Shown: in pieces, positions 42,832 through 51,493 of the stretch
How the letters are laid out: each line of letters starts with the position of its first letter
Numbering within the stretch: position 1 is the stretch's first letter
Origin: DYEP01 sp040755615
Lineage (GTDB): Bacteria > Bacillota > Sulfobacillia > DUSP01 > DYEP01
Assembly: GCA_040755615.1 (NCBI GenBank)
Contig: JBFMAL010000015.1
Location: forward strand, 1 to 62,041
Direction: 5' to 3'
Length of the DNA stretch: 62,041 nucleotides
Made by a program: the position numbers and the translations under genes
Notes under the pieces: model-generated
The model's input: the letters and a program-made list of their open reading frames with translations, nothing else
Database searches by the model: none
Told to the model about the DNA's origin: nothing

Positions 42832-45279
42832 ATGATGGAATGGACTCATGGAAAGATACTGAACGTGGATATATACGATGAGATGACGCGCTCTTACATG
42901 GATTATGCCATGAGCGTCATAGTCAGCAGGGCGCTGCCGGACGTACGGGACGGCCTAAAACCAGTTCATAGGCGTATTCTATGGGCGATGCATGAACTTG
43001 GCATGGGCCCGGACAAACCCCATAAAAAGTCTGCGAGGGTGGTAGGAGAGGTCCTGGGTAAGTACCACCCTCACGGAGACATGCCCGTCTATGATGCCGT
43101 GGTTAGGCTGGTACAGGACTTTTCCAGTAGGTACCCGCTGATAGACGGCCACGGCAACTTTGGCTCCGTTGACGGAGACGCGCCCGCCGCGATGAGATAT
43201 ACAGAGGTGAGGCTGGCGAAGATCGCTACCCAGATCCTGAGGGATATCGACAAGGAGACAGTAGACTTCACCCCGAACTTCGACGAGACGCTGGAAGAGC
43301 CGGTGGTATTGCCGTCAAGATTCCCCAATTTGATGGTAAACGGTTCATCAGGAATCGCTGTTGGTATGGCTACAAGCATTCCTCCCCACAACCTACCGGA
43401 AGTCATCGACGCAATAAAGGCGCTAATCGATAATCCGGAGCTGTCCGTAACGGATCTCATGCACTACATTAAAGGACCTGATTTTCCCACCGGCGGTCTT
43501 ATACTCGGCAAGGATGGTATCCGGTGTGCGTATGAGACCGGCAAGGGCATTATTACTATGAGGGCCGTCGCCGCGATCGACACCACAAAAACAGGCAAGA
43601 ACAGGATTGTTGTAACAGAACTGCCGTTCCAGGCAAACAAGGCCAAGCTCATCGAACACATCGCGGAACTGGTCAGGGACAAAAAGATAGAAGGTGTCAG
43701 CGACCTTAGGGACGAGACTGATCGCACCGGCCTTCGCATTGTGATCGAGGTGAAAAAAGACGCCAACGCCCTTGTGTTGCTGAACCAGCTTTACAGGCAC
43801 ACACCTATGCAGCAGAACTTCAGTATCATCATGCTTGCGCTGGTCAACGGTCAACCCAGGATCCTGAACTTAAAGTCCATCCTCTCCCACTATATAGACT
43901 ATCAGAAGGACATCATCGTACGCAGGACCAAATACGAATTGGCGAAGGCAGAGGCGAGGGCACATATCCTCGAGGGGCTGCTCATTGCGCTAGCGAACCT
44001 GGACCGCGTGATAAAGCTGATCCGTTCCTCGAGCACAGTTGATGAAGCGAGAGACCGCCTTATGTCCGAGTTCAAGCTTTCGGAAAAACAGGCCCAAGCC
44101 ATCTTAGACATGAGGCTGCAACGGCTCACCGCGCTCGAGCGCGAGAAGATCGACACCGAGCACAAAGAACTATTAAAGAGCATCGAATACCTTAAGGCGG
44201 TGCTGGCCAGCGAGAAGATGGTGCTGAACATAATAAAGCATGAATTAAGCGAAATACAGGAGAAGTTCGGGGACCGAAGGCGCACCCGCATCGTTCAGGA
44301 TACGGCTGAACTGGACTCGGAGGATCTAATTGCAGACGAGGACGTAGTGGTCGCTCTCACACACAACGGCTACATCAAAAGATCTCCTGTCACTGCCTAC
44401 CGCAGTCAGAAGCGGGGCGGCAGAGGATCCACCGGGATCCATACGCGTGCGGAAGATTTCGTAGAACACCTGTTTATCACAACCGCACACCATAATATGC
44501 TGTTCTTTACCAACAAAGGGAAAGTGTATCGCATTAAGGCGCATGAGATTCCCGAAATGGGGAGGCAGGCCAAGGGTACTGCGGTGGTCAACCTGTTGCC
44601 GTTGGACGCCGGCGAAGGCGTAACAGCGGTGATACCAGTGCGTGACTTCAATGCTGCCGAGTACCTTGTCATGGCTACTGCGAGGGGGCTTGTGAAGAAA
44701 ACTCGCCTTGAGGAGTACCATTCCAGCAGGAAGTTCGGGCTTGTCGCCATAGACCTGCTAGAGGACGACGAGCTGATAGGGGTAAAGCTGACCGATGGGA
44801 ACTCGGAGATCATGCTTATCACAGAAGACGCCCAGTGCATTCGATTTCACGAGTCTGAAGTAAGGCCAATGGGAAGAAACGCCCGTGGAGTCACTGGTAT
44901 CCGGCTCTCCGAAGGTGACAGGGTAGTTGCTATGGAAATCGCACAAGAGGGCGCGGAGCTGCTTACGCTGTCGCGGGACGGGTATGGGAAGAGGACTCCA
45001 GTCAGCGAATACAGACCCACCAGCCGCAGCGGGAAGGGCATAAAAACAATGGACCTGACAAGGAGAGGGCGGGCCGACACCAAGATAGCCGGGGCCAAAG
45101 TGGTCAAGAATGGGGACGAAGTGATGATCATCAGCGCCGCCGGTTACATCATCCGGACAGCTGTCGAAGACATACGCACAGCCGGGAGAGGTACCAAGGG
45201 CGTCTTGACTATGAAGCTTGAGGAAGGCGACTCAGTAGTCTCAATGGCCCAGGTCAGCCACAGAGAGGACGATGAGTGA
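42832..45279 (+). CDS. gyrA: DNA gyrase subunit A
   Basis: 815-aa breakage-reunion subunit. The catalytic tyrosine is Tyr123 in AAMRYTEVRL; a coiled-coil and six-bladed C-terminal propeller follow, with the GyrA box QKRGGRGSTG near residue 524 needed for DNA wrapping. In the quinolone-resistance region the sequence is HPHGDMPVYD, so the Ser83 position of E. coli (residue 84 here) is Met and the next residue is Pro. The start is the first of two ATGs, behind GAGGG. The 3' end overlaps the archease gene by 8 bp. Confidence 0.99.
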   Translation: MMEWTHGKILNVDIYDEMTRSYMDYAMSVIVSRALPDVRDGLKPVHRRILWAMHELGMGPDKPHKKSARVVGEVLGKYHPHGDMPVYDAVVRLVQDFSSRYPLIDGHGNFGSVDGDAPAAMRYTEVRLAKIATQILRDIDKETVDFTPNFDETLEEPVVLPSRFPNLMVNGSSGIAVGMATSIPPHNLPEVIDAIKALIDNPELSVTDLMHYIKGPDFPTGGLILGKDGIRCAYETGKGIITMRAVAAIDTTKTGKNRIVVTELPFQANKAKLIEHIAELVRDKKIEGVSDLRDETDRTGLRIVIEVKKDANALVLLNQLYRHTPMQQNFSIIMLALVNGQPRILNLKSILSHYIDYQKDIIVRRTKYELAKAEARAHILEGLLIALANLDRVIKLIRSSSTVDEARDRLMSEFKLSEKQAQAILDMRLQRLTALEREKIDTEHKELLKSIEYLKAVLASEKMVLNIIKHELSEIQEKFGDRRRTRIVQDTAELDSEDLIADEDVVVALTHNGYIKRSPVTAYRSQKRGGRGSTGIHTRAEDFVEHLFITTAHHNMLFFTNKGKVYRIKAHEIPEMGRQAKGTAVVNLLPLDAGEGVTAVIPVRDFNAAEYLVMATARGLVKKTRLEEYHSSRKFGLVAIDLLEDDELIGVKLTDGNSEIMLITEDAQCIRFHESEVRPMGRNARGVTGIRLSEGDRVVAMEIAQEGAELLTLSRDGYGKRTPVSEYRPTSRSGKGIKTMDLTRRGRADTKIAGAKVVKNGDEVMIISAAGYIIRTAVEDIRTAGRGTKGVLTMKLEEGDSVVSMAQVSHREDDE

Positions 45280-45682
45280 GTACCGAACACTGGATCATGC
45301 AGCGGATCTGATGATAGAGGCCTGGGGTACTGGCCTGGAGGATGCCTTCGGAGCAGCTGCAACGGCGCTGTCGGAGGTTGCCGGCACGCACGGTGATGGC
45401 GCGGTGAAGCAGGTCGTGCTTACCGCGCGCTCGCCAGACCTTGAAGGGCTGCTGGTAGAGTGGCTTAACGAAATCGTCTACTTGATCTCTGCCGAAAACG
45501 CTCATCTTGTCTCGGTCCGGGTGAACTGTATACAAAGAGAAGGCCAAGAGTGGTCATGCCGGGCTACTCTTCATCTCTCCAAGCAGTTATTCCGGACGAG
45601 AGAAATCAAGGCAGTGACTTGGCATAGTGCCCAGGTAGAGATATCAGAGAAGATTCTTGTCAGGTTTGTCCTGGATGTCTAG
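45272..45682 (+). CDS. Archease (RtcB activator)
   Basis: 136-aa small acidic protein of the archease family, which accelerates multiple turnover and guanylylation of the RNA ligase RtcB. The family N-terminus is YRTLDHAADLMIEAWG with the metal-site Asp/His, and the C-terminus is IKAVTWHSAQV followed by VRFVLDV. It starts inside gyrA and ends 13 bp before the rtcB start, so the two work as a pair. Confidence 0.93.
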   Translation: MSEYRTLDHAADLMIEAWGTGLEDAFGAAATALSEVAGTHGDGAVKQVVLTARSPDLEGLLVEWLNEIVYLISAENAHLVSVRVNCIQREGQEWSCRATLHLSKQLFRTREIKAVTWHSAQVEISEKILVRFVLDV

Positions 45683-45695
45683 GGGGGTCCAGAAA

Positions 45696-47138
45696 GTGTC
45701 CAAACAGGTAGGCCCTCTCCTGCAGCGCGCTCCGTACCAGTACGAGCTGCCGGAGACGTACAAGAAGGGAATGCGAGTTCCCGGCATTCTGTGGGTCAAT
45801 GAGGCTGCCGCCAGGTTGATAGCAGACGACCAGAGTCTTGACCAGGTGGCCAACGTGGCATGCCTTCCGGGTATCGTGGGCGCGTCTCATGCGATGCCTG
45901 ATATCCATGCAGGATACGGGTTTCCCATCGGTGGAGTAGCCGCGTTCCGGACGGACTCTGGCGTTATCTCTCCAGGCGGCGTGGGCTATGATATAAACTG
46001 CGGTGTCCGGCTCATGAAAACGTCGCTCAGGGTGGAAGACGTGCGGCCCTGTATTGAGGAGCTAACGCGCCGGCTTCAGCGCGACGTACCGTCGGGCCTG
46101 GCGTCCGAGGGAGAGGTCTCATTATCCGCGGCAGACCTACGGGATGTGATGGTGCAAGGAGCGGGATGGGCCGTAAACAGGGGAATGGGCGAAACAGAAG
46201 ACCTCGAGTTCTGTGAGGATCGGGGCGCGATGCAGGCTGCAGACCCGGATGCGATCAGCGAGCGGGCTGCCAAACGCGGGCGTAAGCAGCTTGGCACCCT
46301 GGGCTCGGGCAATCACTTCCTCGAGGTATGCTACGTTGACCGCGTGTACGACAATGGACTGGCCGAGGCGTTCGGTCTCCGGCATCACACCGTGTGCGTC
46401 ATGATACACTCCGGTTCTCGCGGCTTTGGACATCAGGTCTGCACTGATTACATTTCTACAATGCTCAAAGCCATGGCAAAGCACGGCATTAATGTTCCAG
46501 ACCGGCAGCTGGCGTGTGCGCCCTTTGACTCGGATGAAGGACAGCGGTATTATTCGGCCATGGCGTGCGCCGCCAACTTCGCCTGGGCCAATAGGCAGGT
46601 ACTTGCCCATCTTGTAAGAGGAGTTATGTCTAGCGTGTTCCCCGGGATTACGGTAAGCACGGTCTATGACGTTGCCCACAATATCGCTAGAGTGGAAAAG
46701 CATGTTGTGGAAGGCCGGCCGCTTGAGCTCATCGTCCACCGTAAAGGTGCCACCAAGGCATTGGGACCGGCCAACTCTTCGCTGCCGGGCGCGTACTCCA
46801 GATATGGCCAGCCGATTCTGGTACCGGGAGATATGGGCAGATACTCATACGTGCTTGCGGGCACACTGAAGGCAGAAGAGGAGACCTTTGGCTCCACATG
46901 CCATGGGGCAGGCAGGCTCTTAAGCCGGGAAGCTGCGAAGAAGTCTGTGGACGGTTCAAGGCTCAGGGCAGTGCTCCTTGACAGGGGCATCTTTGTCCTC
47001 GGCACATCCAACGCGTCGTTAGCCGAGGAGGCGCCCGAGGCATACAAAGACGTCAGCGAGGTGGTTTCAGTAGTGGTGGATGCCGGCCTTGCCCGAACGG
47101 TCACAAGGCTTGTGCCCATGGGTGTTGTAAAGGGCTAG
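45696..47138 (+). CDS. rtcB: RNA-splicing ligase RtcB
   Basis: 480-aa GTP- and Mn-dependent ligase that joins RNA 2',3'-cyclic phosphate or 3'-phosphate to 5'-OH. The metal site includes MPDIHAGYGFPIGGVAAF and GGVGYDINCGVR; HSGSRGFGHQV and AHNIARVEKH hold further ligands; RKGATKA carries the region of the guanylylated histidine and the active-site lysine. The GTG at 45696 lies 8 nt after GGGGGG; an ATG at 45675 would start inside archease. Bacterial RtcB is tied to RNA repair after ribotoxin cleavage. No rtcR or rtcA is adjacent; instead it follows gyrase. Confidence 0.95.
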   Translation: MSKQVGPLLQRAPYQYELPETYKKGMRVPGILWVNEAAARLIADDQSLDQVANVACLPGIVGASHAMPDIHAGYGFPIGGVAAFRTDSGVISPGGVGYDINCGVRLMKTSLRVEDVRPCIEELTRRLQRDVPSGLASEGEVSLSAADLRDVMVQGAGWAVNRGMGETEDLEFCEDRGAMQAADPDAISERAAKRGRKQLGTLGSGNHFLEVCYVDRVYDNGLAEAFGLRHHTVCVMIHSGSRGFGHQVCTDYISTMLKAMAKHGINVPDRQLACAPFDSDEGQRYYSAMACAANFAWANRQVLAHLVRGVMSSVFPGITVSTVYDVAHNIARVEKHVVEGRPLELIVHRKGATKALGPANSSLPGAYSRYGQPILVPGDMGRYSYVLAGTLKAEEETFGSTCHGAGRLLSREAAKKSVDGSRLRAVLLDRGIFVLGTSNASLAEEAPEAYKDVSEVVSVVVDAGLARTVTRLVPMGVVKG

Positions 47139-47159
47139 GAATTCTGGTAGAATACTGGC

Positions 47160-47395
47160 AAAGCGCGAGGAAGGGGAAGACCTTTCGGTTGAAGGCACAG
47201 AGAGCCGTCGAATGGTGCGAGGCGGTCCGGATCCGGAAGGGTTATCCGCCCTGGAGCGACCGGCAGAAGATGTCGGCGGCGGCTCCGATAACAGCCTTTA
47301 GAGCGGGTTTGAAAGATAACCAACAGGGGTGGCAACGCGGGAGCGCAACGGCCTCTCGTCCCCGGGGAATACCGGAGACGAGAGGCTTAGTTCTC
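47160..47395 (+). promoter_or_regulatory. T-box riboswitch upstream of LUD-mtnA-serS
   Basis: A T-box leader. The T-box core AGGGGTGGCAACGCGGGAGC lies at 47325-47344, following a Stem I region with the AGAGAGCC element (about 47200-47207) and a variable TGGTGCGAGGCGGT arm. After the core, GCCTCTCGTC (47351-47360) and GACGAGAGGC (47377-47386) form a terminator that competes with the antiterminator. A possible specifier is TCC (Ser) at 47245-47247, just before GCCCTGGAGC, which would fit serS downstream, but this placement is uncertain. Uncharged tRNA would switch on the operon. Confidence 0.85.
47351..47386 (+). terminator. T-box-controlled terminator
   Basis: A perfect 10-bp stem (GCCTCTCGTC with GACGAGAGGC), 16-nt loop, then TTAGTTCT. 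Its left arm overlaps the sequence the T-box needs for antitermination. Confidence 0.8.
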
Positions 47396-47445
47396 CAAAT
47401 TACAGGGTATAAGGTTGGAGAAAAAGAGAGAGGAGGAGCCAATTT

Positions 47446-48078
47446 GTGAACCCAAAAGAGTGGTACTGGGAGATGCAATGCGAGAAACTGGTAGATGTAC
47501 TGAAATCAAAAAAGTTTAACGCGGAGTTTGTCAAGACTCGAGAGGAGGCCAGGGACAGGCTGCTGGAGTTGATTCCCCGGGAAGCCACCGTCGGATTTGG
47601 TGGATCTATGACAGTGTCACAGGTTGGCATTATTGAGGCGCTTGCGGAAAGGGGCAACGTGATCATCACCAAGAGAGGTAATCCATTGGACCCAGAGACG
47701 GTGGAGAGCAGACGCAAGGCGCTGCATGCCGATGTGTTCCTGTCCAGTGCAAACGCGCTGACCAGAAAGGGGCAGCTGGTTAATCTAGATGGCATGGGCA
47801 ACCGTGTGGCATCCATGATCTTCGGCCCGAAAAACGTGTTTATCGTCTGCGGCTTGAACAAGATCGTCAATTCACTCGAGGAAGCATTTACAAGACTCAA
47901 AATGGCGGCTGTTATGAACTGCAGGCGGCTTGGAACCAATACTCCCTGCGTCCATACCGGGGAGTGCACAGACTGCAGGTCTCCGGAAAGGATCTGTAAC
48001 GTGTACACCATTATCGAACGTAACCCCGGGCAAAACCAGATCACAGTGCTAATAGTAGGTGAGGAGCTGGGGTTTTAG
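47446..48078 (+). CDS. LUD-domain protein (lactate-utilisation LutC-like)
   Basis: 210-aa protein of the LUD domain (DUF162), the same fold as LutC/YkgG, where it takes part in lactate oxidation or related electron transfer. The signature is VGFGGSMTVSQVGII and IFGPKNVFIVCGLNKIV; a C-terminal cysteine run (CVHTGECTDCRSPERIC, about 178-194) suggests a metal or FeS site. GTG 47446 follows GAGGAGG. It is the first gene after the T-box, though lactate metabolism has no evident link to a tRNA sensor. Lone LUD proteins of this type remain uncharacterised. Confidence 0.85.
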   Translation: MNPKEWYWEMQCEKLVDVLKSKKFNAEFVKTREEARDRLLELIPREATVGFGGSMTVSQVGIIEALAERGNVIITKRGNPLDPETVESRRKALHADVFLSSANALTRKGQLVNLDGMGNRVASMIFGPKNVFIVCGLNKIVNSLEEAFTRLKMAAVMNCRRLGTNTPCVHTGECTDCRSPERICNVYTIIERNPGQNQITVLIVGEELGF

Positions 48079-48552
48079 CACGGAAGGCATCGGGGGCAGC
48101 GCAACTGGAGCACTTGGCCGAAATAGGGTATTTGCCCTTACAAAGGGCAAGGAGATCGCGATAACCGATGCCTCTGGTGAGCCCAGTGTCCCGCTGGCAA
48201 TCGAATAGAGCTCTTGTGTAGGCACGGCAGGGAGCACCGCTTCGTGCCTTAGAAAATCAAATATAGGCAGAAATGCATACGTGGTGAATAAAGCAGGGTC
48301 CAACCGTATTATGGGTACATGTGTGCGGGAAAGCTTGAAGCCTGTCCCCAAACCTGGCCAGGCTGCGTCAGTAACCCACATGGGCAGTTCAGTCACGGTG
48401 CACATTTGCCAATCCCTGCTACCAGGAGAGGAGGCCTGCGATGGCTCCTGCTGTGAGAACAGGGTATCGCATGCGTGAACCCTGGGGAAGTCATAGTTGT
48501 AAGAGGCCAAAGAGCAGATAATTCGCAGGGGAGGTTTCCGGAGGCATCGAGA
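48079..48552. other. 474-bp gap with coding-like debris
   Basis: No gene I can support. The + strand has a peptide-like stretch (VFALTKGKEIAITDASGEP to a TAG at 48207) that resumes in frame after the stop, and the minus strand has a 185-codon open frame (48606-48049) overlapping mtnA. Neither resembles a family I know. It could be a decayed gene within the operon. Confidence 0.35.
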
Positions 48553-49572
48553 ATGAACATACAACATATCCAGTTTCAGGAAAACCGGCTTACAATACTG
48601 GATCAAAGAAAGCTCCCGCTTGCTGTCGAGTTCATTACCTGTACCACGCCTGAGGAAGTGGCCGACGCCATCCGTACTCTGGCGGTAAGAGGTGCCCCAG
48701 CAATAGGCATAGCGGCAGCATACGGCATGGCGCTGGGGGCCTTATCAGGAAGGGATCCGAGGGAGGTCGCGGCGTTGCTTGGGAGTACTCGGCCGACGGC
48801 GGTGAATCTTTTCTGGGCAATAGACAGGATGTTGGCCGTGATCGAAACATCCGCTGGGGCAGGGGCTGCTGTGGAAGAGGCGATGAGAATACACCGAGAA
48901 GACGTGGCGATGAACGAACGAATCGGCGCGTTCGGTGCCGGTCTCCTAGAAGACGGGGCCGCAGTGCTCACGCACTGTAATGCCGGAGCGCTGGCCACCG
49001 GAGGTCACGGCACGGCCCTCGGCGTTATCCGGACGGCTGTGAAATTAGGGAAACGCCTGACCGTTTTCATTGACGAAACCAGGCCGTTGCTCCAGGGATC
49101 GAGGCTTACCGCTTGGGAGTTGCAACAGGAGAAGATCCCGTGCTACCTGATTACCGATAACATGGCGGGGCACTTCATGAAGCGACGCGAGATCGAAGCA
49201 GTGATCGTTGGCGCCGACCGGATCGCTGCCAACGGGGATACCGCGAACAAGATCGGGACCTATTCCCTCGCAATCCTGGCGAAGGAACACGGGATACCGT
49301 TTTATGTGGCTGCGCCGTCTACCAGCTTTGACCTCTCGCTCAATTCAGGCGAGTATATAATCATTGAAGAAAGGGATGGTGCAGAAGTCCGGGAGCTCGC
49401 CGGGGTCGCCACCGCCCCTTTGCAAATACCAACCAGAAATCCTGCGTTTGACGTGACATCCGCGTCCTATATAACGGCGATTATCACTGAAAGGGGAGTC
49501 ATAAGGCCGCCGTACGACGTGAATATAAAACTTACCCTGTCAGGGGCAAAGGAGAGAATGCGTCATGCTTGA
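48553..49572 (+). CDS. mtnA: Methylthioribose-1-phosphate isomerase
   Basis: 339-aa isomerase of the methionine salvage pathway: 5-methylthioribose-1-phosphate to 5-methylthioribulose-1-phosphate. It is a member of the eIF2B-related fold. The catalytic Cys is in VLTHCNAGALATGG and the Asp in IVGADRIAANGDTANKIGTY. ATG 48553 is chosen because CGGAGG lies 9 nt before it; a longer frame from 48475 adds 26 residues without support. Other mtn genes are absent here. It overlaps serS by 8 bp. Confidence 0.95.
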   Translation: MNIQHIQFQENRLTILDQRKLPLAVEFITCTTPEEVADAIRTLAVRGAPAIGIAAAYGMALGALSGRDPREVAALLGSTRPTAVNLFWAIDRMLAVIETSAGAGAAVEEAMRIHREDVAMNERIGAFGAGLLEDGAAVLTHCNAGALATGGHGTALGVIRTAVKLGKRLTVFIDETRPLLQGSRLTAWELQQEKIPCYLITDNMAGHFMKRREIEAVIVGADRIAANGDTANKIGTYSLAILAKEHGIPFYVAAPSTSFDLSLNSGEYIIIEERDGAEVRELAGVATAPLQIPTRNPAFDVTSASYITAIITERGVIRPPYDVNIKLTLSGAKERMRHA

Positions 49573-50860
49573 CCTCAAGTTCATCCGGCAGAATCCCGAA
49601 CTTGTAAAGGAAGCGTTCGTAAAGAAGGCGATGGACGGGCAGGAGGCGGTGGACAGGATCCTCGATCTTGACCAGGAACGACGCAGGATTCTTGTGCGTG
49701 CCGAGGAGTTGCGGGGCCTTAAGAACCGGGTCTCGGAACAGGTAGGGCGCATGAAAAAGACGAATGAAGACGCGCGAGATCTGGTGGAACAGATGAAAAC
49801 CGTGTCGTCTGAGCTTAAGGAGCTCGAAACCAGGCTATCCGAAGTGGAGAGAGAACTTTCGGGACTTCTGCTCCTTGTGCCCAACTTACCCCATCCGTCC
49901 GCGCCTGTCGGTCCTGACGAGACGCATAATGTCGAAGTGAGACGGTGGGGAAAGCCACGGGAGTTTACCTTCGAGGCCAAAGCTCACTGGGACATCGGGA
50001 CGGACCTTGGAATACTGGATTTTGAGAGAGCGACCAAGGTGACAGGCGCACGATTTACAGTGTTCAAAGGCCTCGGGGCCGCACTGGTCAGAGCCCTGAT
50101 CACGTTTATGATAGACCTACATGTAAATGAACACGGCTACTCGGAGATATTGCCTCCCTTCATGGTGAGCAGGGAGTCGATGATCGGAACGGGACAGCTG
50201 CCTAAATTTGAAGAGGATGCATTTTCTCTAAAGAACGCGGATTATTTCCTTGTGCCTACGGCCGAGGTCCCGGTAACGAACCTGCATCGCAATGAGATCC
50301 TTCCTGGAGATATGCTGCCGATATACTACGTGGCATACACGCCGTGCTTCCGAGCCGAAGCAGGTTCACACGGGAGAGATACGCGTGGATTGGTCCGACA
50401 GCACCAGTTCGACAAGGTGGAAATGGTAAAGTTTACCCTTCCGGAAACCTCCTATCAGGAGCTGGAAAAACTCACCGATAACGCAGAAGATGTCTTAAGG
50501 AGGCTCGAGCTTCCATATAGGGTAATAGAAATGTGTACCGGTGACATGGGCTTTACGCAAACGAAGAAATATGATGTGGAAGTCTGGATGCCCAGCTACG
50601 GGCGGTATGTGGAAATATCGTCGTGTTCGAATTTTGAGGATTTCCAGGCGAGGCGGGCGAACATCCGCTTCAGAAGAGACTCATCAGCAAGACCTGAGTT
50701 TGTGCACACGCTGAACGGTTCAGGCCTGGCCGTGGGCAGGACATTTGCGTCCATACTCGAGAACTACCAGAACGAAGATGGTACAGTCTCGATACCTGAA
50801 GCTCTGAAGAAATACTTGCCCGGCGTAGAACTGATCGGCAGATCTCACAAAATACTATAA
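49565..50860 (+). CDS. serS: Seryl-tRNA synthetase
   Basis: 431-aa class II synthetase. The N-terminal long-arm coiled coil (about 25-105) reaches the extra arm of tRNA-Ser; the catalytic domain has motif 2 PCFRAEAGSHGRDTRGL and motif 3 GSGLAVGRTFASILENYQ. It also charges tRNA-Sec where present. It ends about 130 bp before a promoter and a cluster with four tRNA-Ser genes, and its operon begins with a T-box. The stop is followed by an AT-rich gap to 50992. Confidence 0.98.
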   Translation: MLDLKFIRQNPELVKEAFVKKAMDGQEAVDRILDLDQERRRILVRAEELRGLKNRVSEQVGRMKKTNEDARDLVEQMKTVSSELKELETRLSEVERELSGLLLLVPNLPHPSAPVGPDETHNVEVRRWGKPREFTFEAKAHWDIGTDLGILDFERATKVTGARFTVFKGLGAALVRALITFMIDLHVNEHGYSEILPPFMVSRESMIGTGQLPKFEEDAFSLKNADYFLVPTAEVPVTNLHRNEILPGDMLPIYYVAYTPCFRAEAGSHGRDTRGLVRQHQFDKVEMVKFTLPETSYQELEKLTDNAEDVLRRLELPYRVIEMCTGDMGFTQTKKYDVEVWMPSYGRYVEISSCSNFEDFQARRANIRFRRDSSARPEFVHTLNGSGLAVGRTFASILENYQNEDGTVSIPEALKKYLPGVELIGRSHKIL

Positions 50861-50992
50861 GTGTATAAGTGATAAATACGCGTAGACCCTGAGTATTGAA
50901 TCAAATGTGGATATGAACTAGAATAGAAACAAGGAGTGTTTAAATAGAATCAGACTTGGAAAAAGGCAGGGTGGAACTGGCCGGAAACTGAA

Positions 50993-51021
50993 TTGACAGC
51001 CCATGCGCTGTGTGATACATT
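50993..51021 (+). promoter_or_regulatory. Sigma-A promoter of the Ser/Arg tRNA cluster
   Basis: A perfect TTGACA (50993-50998), 17-bp spacer, and TACATT (51016-51021), 22 bp before the 5' end of tRNA-Ser(TGA). Confidence 0.8.
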
Positions 51022-51042
51022 CTTATTGCCGTTTCGAGGTCC

Positions 51043-51132
51043 GGAGGGGTGGCGGAGCGGTTGAACGCGGCGGTCTTGAAAACCGTTGTGGGTGTAAGCC
51101 CACCGTGGGTTCGAATCCCACCCCCTCCGCCA
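51043..51132 (+). tRNA. tRNA-Ser (anticodon TGA)
   Basis: Class II tRNA with a long variable arm. The acceptor GGAGGGG pairs with CCCCTCC; the anticodon loop is CTTGAAA; the discriminator is G with encoded CCA. It reads UCA and other UCN codons. First of a cluster with serS just upstream. Confidence 0.95.
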
Positions 51133-51183
51133 TTGTAATTTGTCTGGCCATATGGTATAGTAGTATAGCATTTTGAAATGTCG

Positions 51184-51278
51184 GGAGGGGTGGCTGAGAG
51201 GCCGAAAGCAGCCGCCTGCTAAGCGGTTGAGGGGACTTAAAATCTCCTCCGTGGGTTCGAATCCCACCCCCTCCGCCA
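51184..51278 (+). tRNA. tRNA-Ser (anticodon GCT)
   Basis: Class II tRNA for AGU/AGC. Acceptor GGAGGGG with CCCCTCC; anticodon loop CTGCTAA in a CCGC/GCGG stem; long variable arm; G discriminator and encoded CCA. The preceding 50 bp include TATGGTATAG-like sequence but no clear independent promoter. Confidence 0.95.
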
Positions 51279-51284
51279 TAGTGC

Positions 51285-51362
51285 GCGCCCGTAGCTCAGC
51301 CTGGATAGAGTGACGGACTACGAATCCGCAGGTCGCAGGTTCGAATCCTGCCGGGCGCGCCA
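51285..51362 (+). tRNA. tRNA-Arg (anticodon ACG)
   Basis: Class I cloverleaf. Acceptor GCGCCCG with CGGGCGC; anticodon loop CTACGAA; encoded CCA. The anticodon stem has one A-C mismatch at its base. A34 is expected to become inosine by TadA, whose gene lies 131 bp downstream, to read CGU/CGC/CGA. Confidence 0.94.
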
Positions 51363-51403
51363 TGCTTGTACAGTCGATAAGGATAAATCATTATAGGAGA
51401 TGT

Positions 51404-51480
51404 GCGCCCGTAGCTCAGGCGGACAGAGCAGAGGTTTCCTAAACCTCGTGCCGGGGGTTCGAGTCCTCCCGGGCGCACCA
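51404..51480 (+). tRNA. tRNA-Arg (anticodon CCT)
   Basis: Cloverleaf with acceptor GCGCCCG/CGGGCGC identical to the preceding Arg tRNA, anticodon loop TTCCTAA within GAGGT/ACCTC, A discriminator and encoded CCA. It reads AGG. It ends 13 bp before tadA. Confidence 0.95.
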
Positions 51481-51493
51481 TTTCTGAAAACCC

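Noticed and set aside
48049..48606. 185-codon minus-strand frame as a gene
   Set aside because: It overlaps the mtnA start, lies antisense within the operon and resembles nothing known; kept only as debris.
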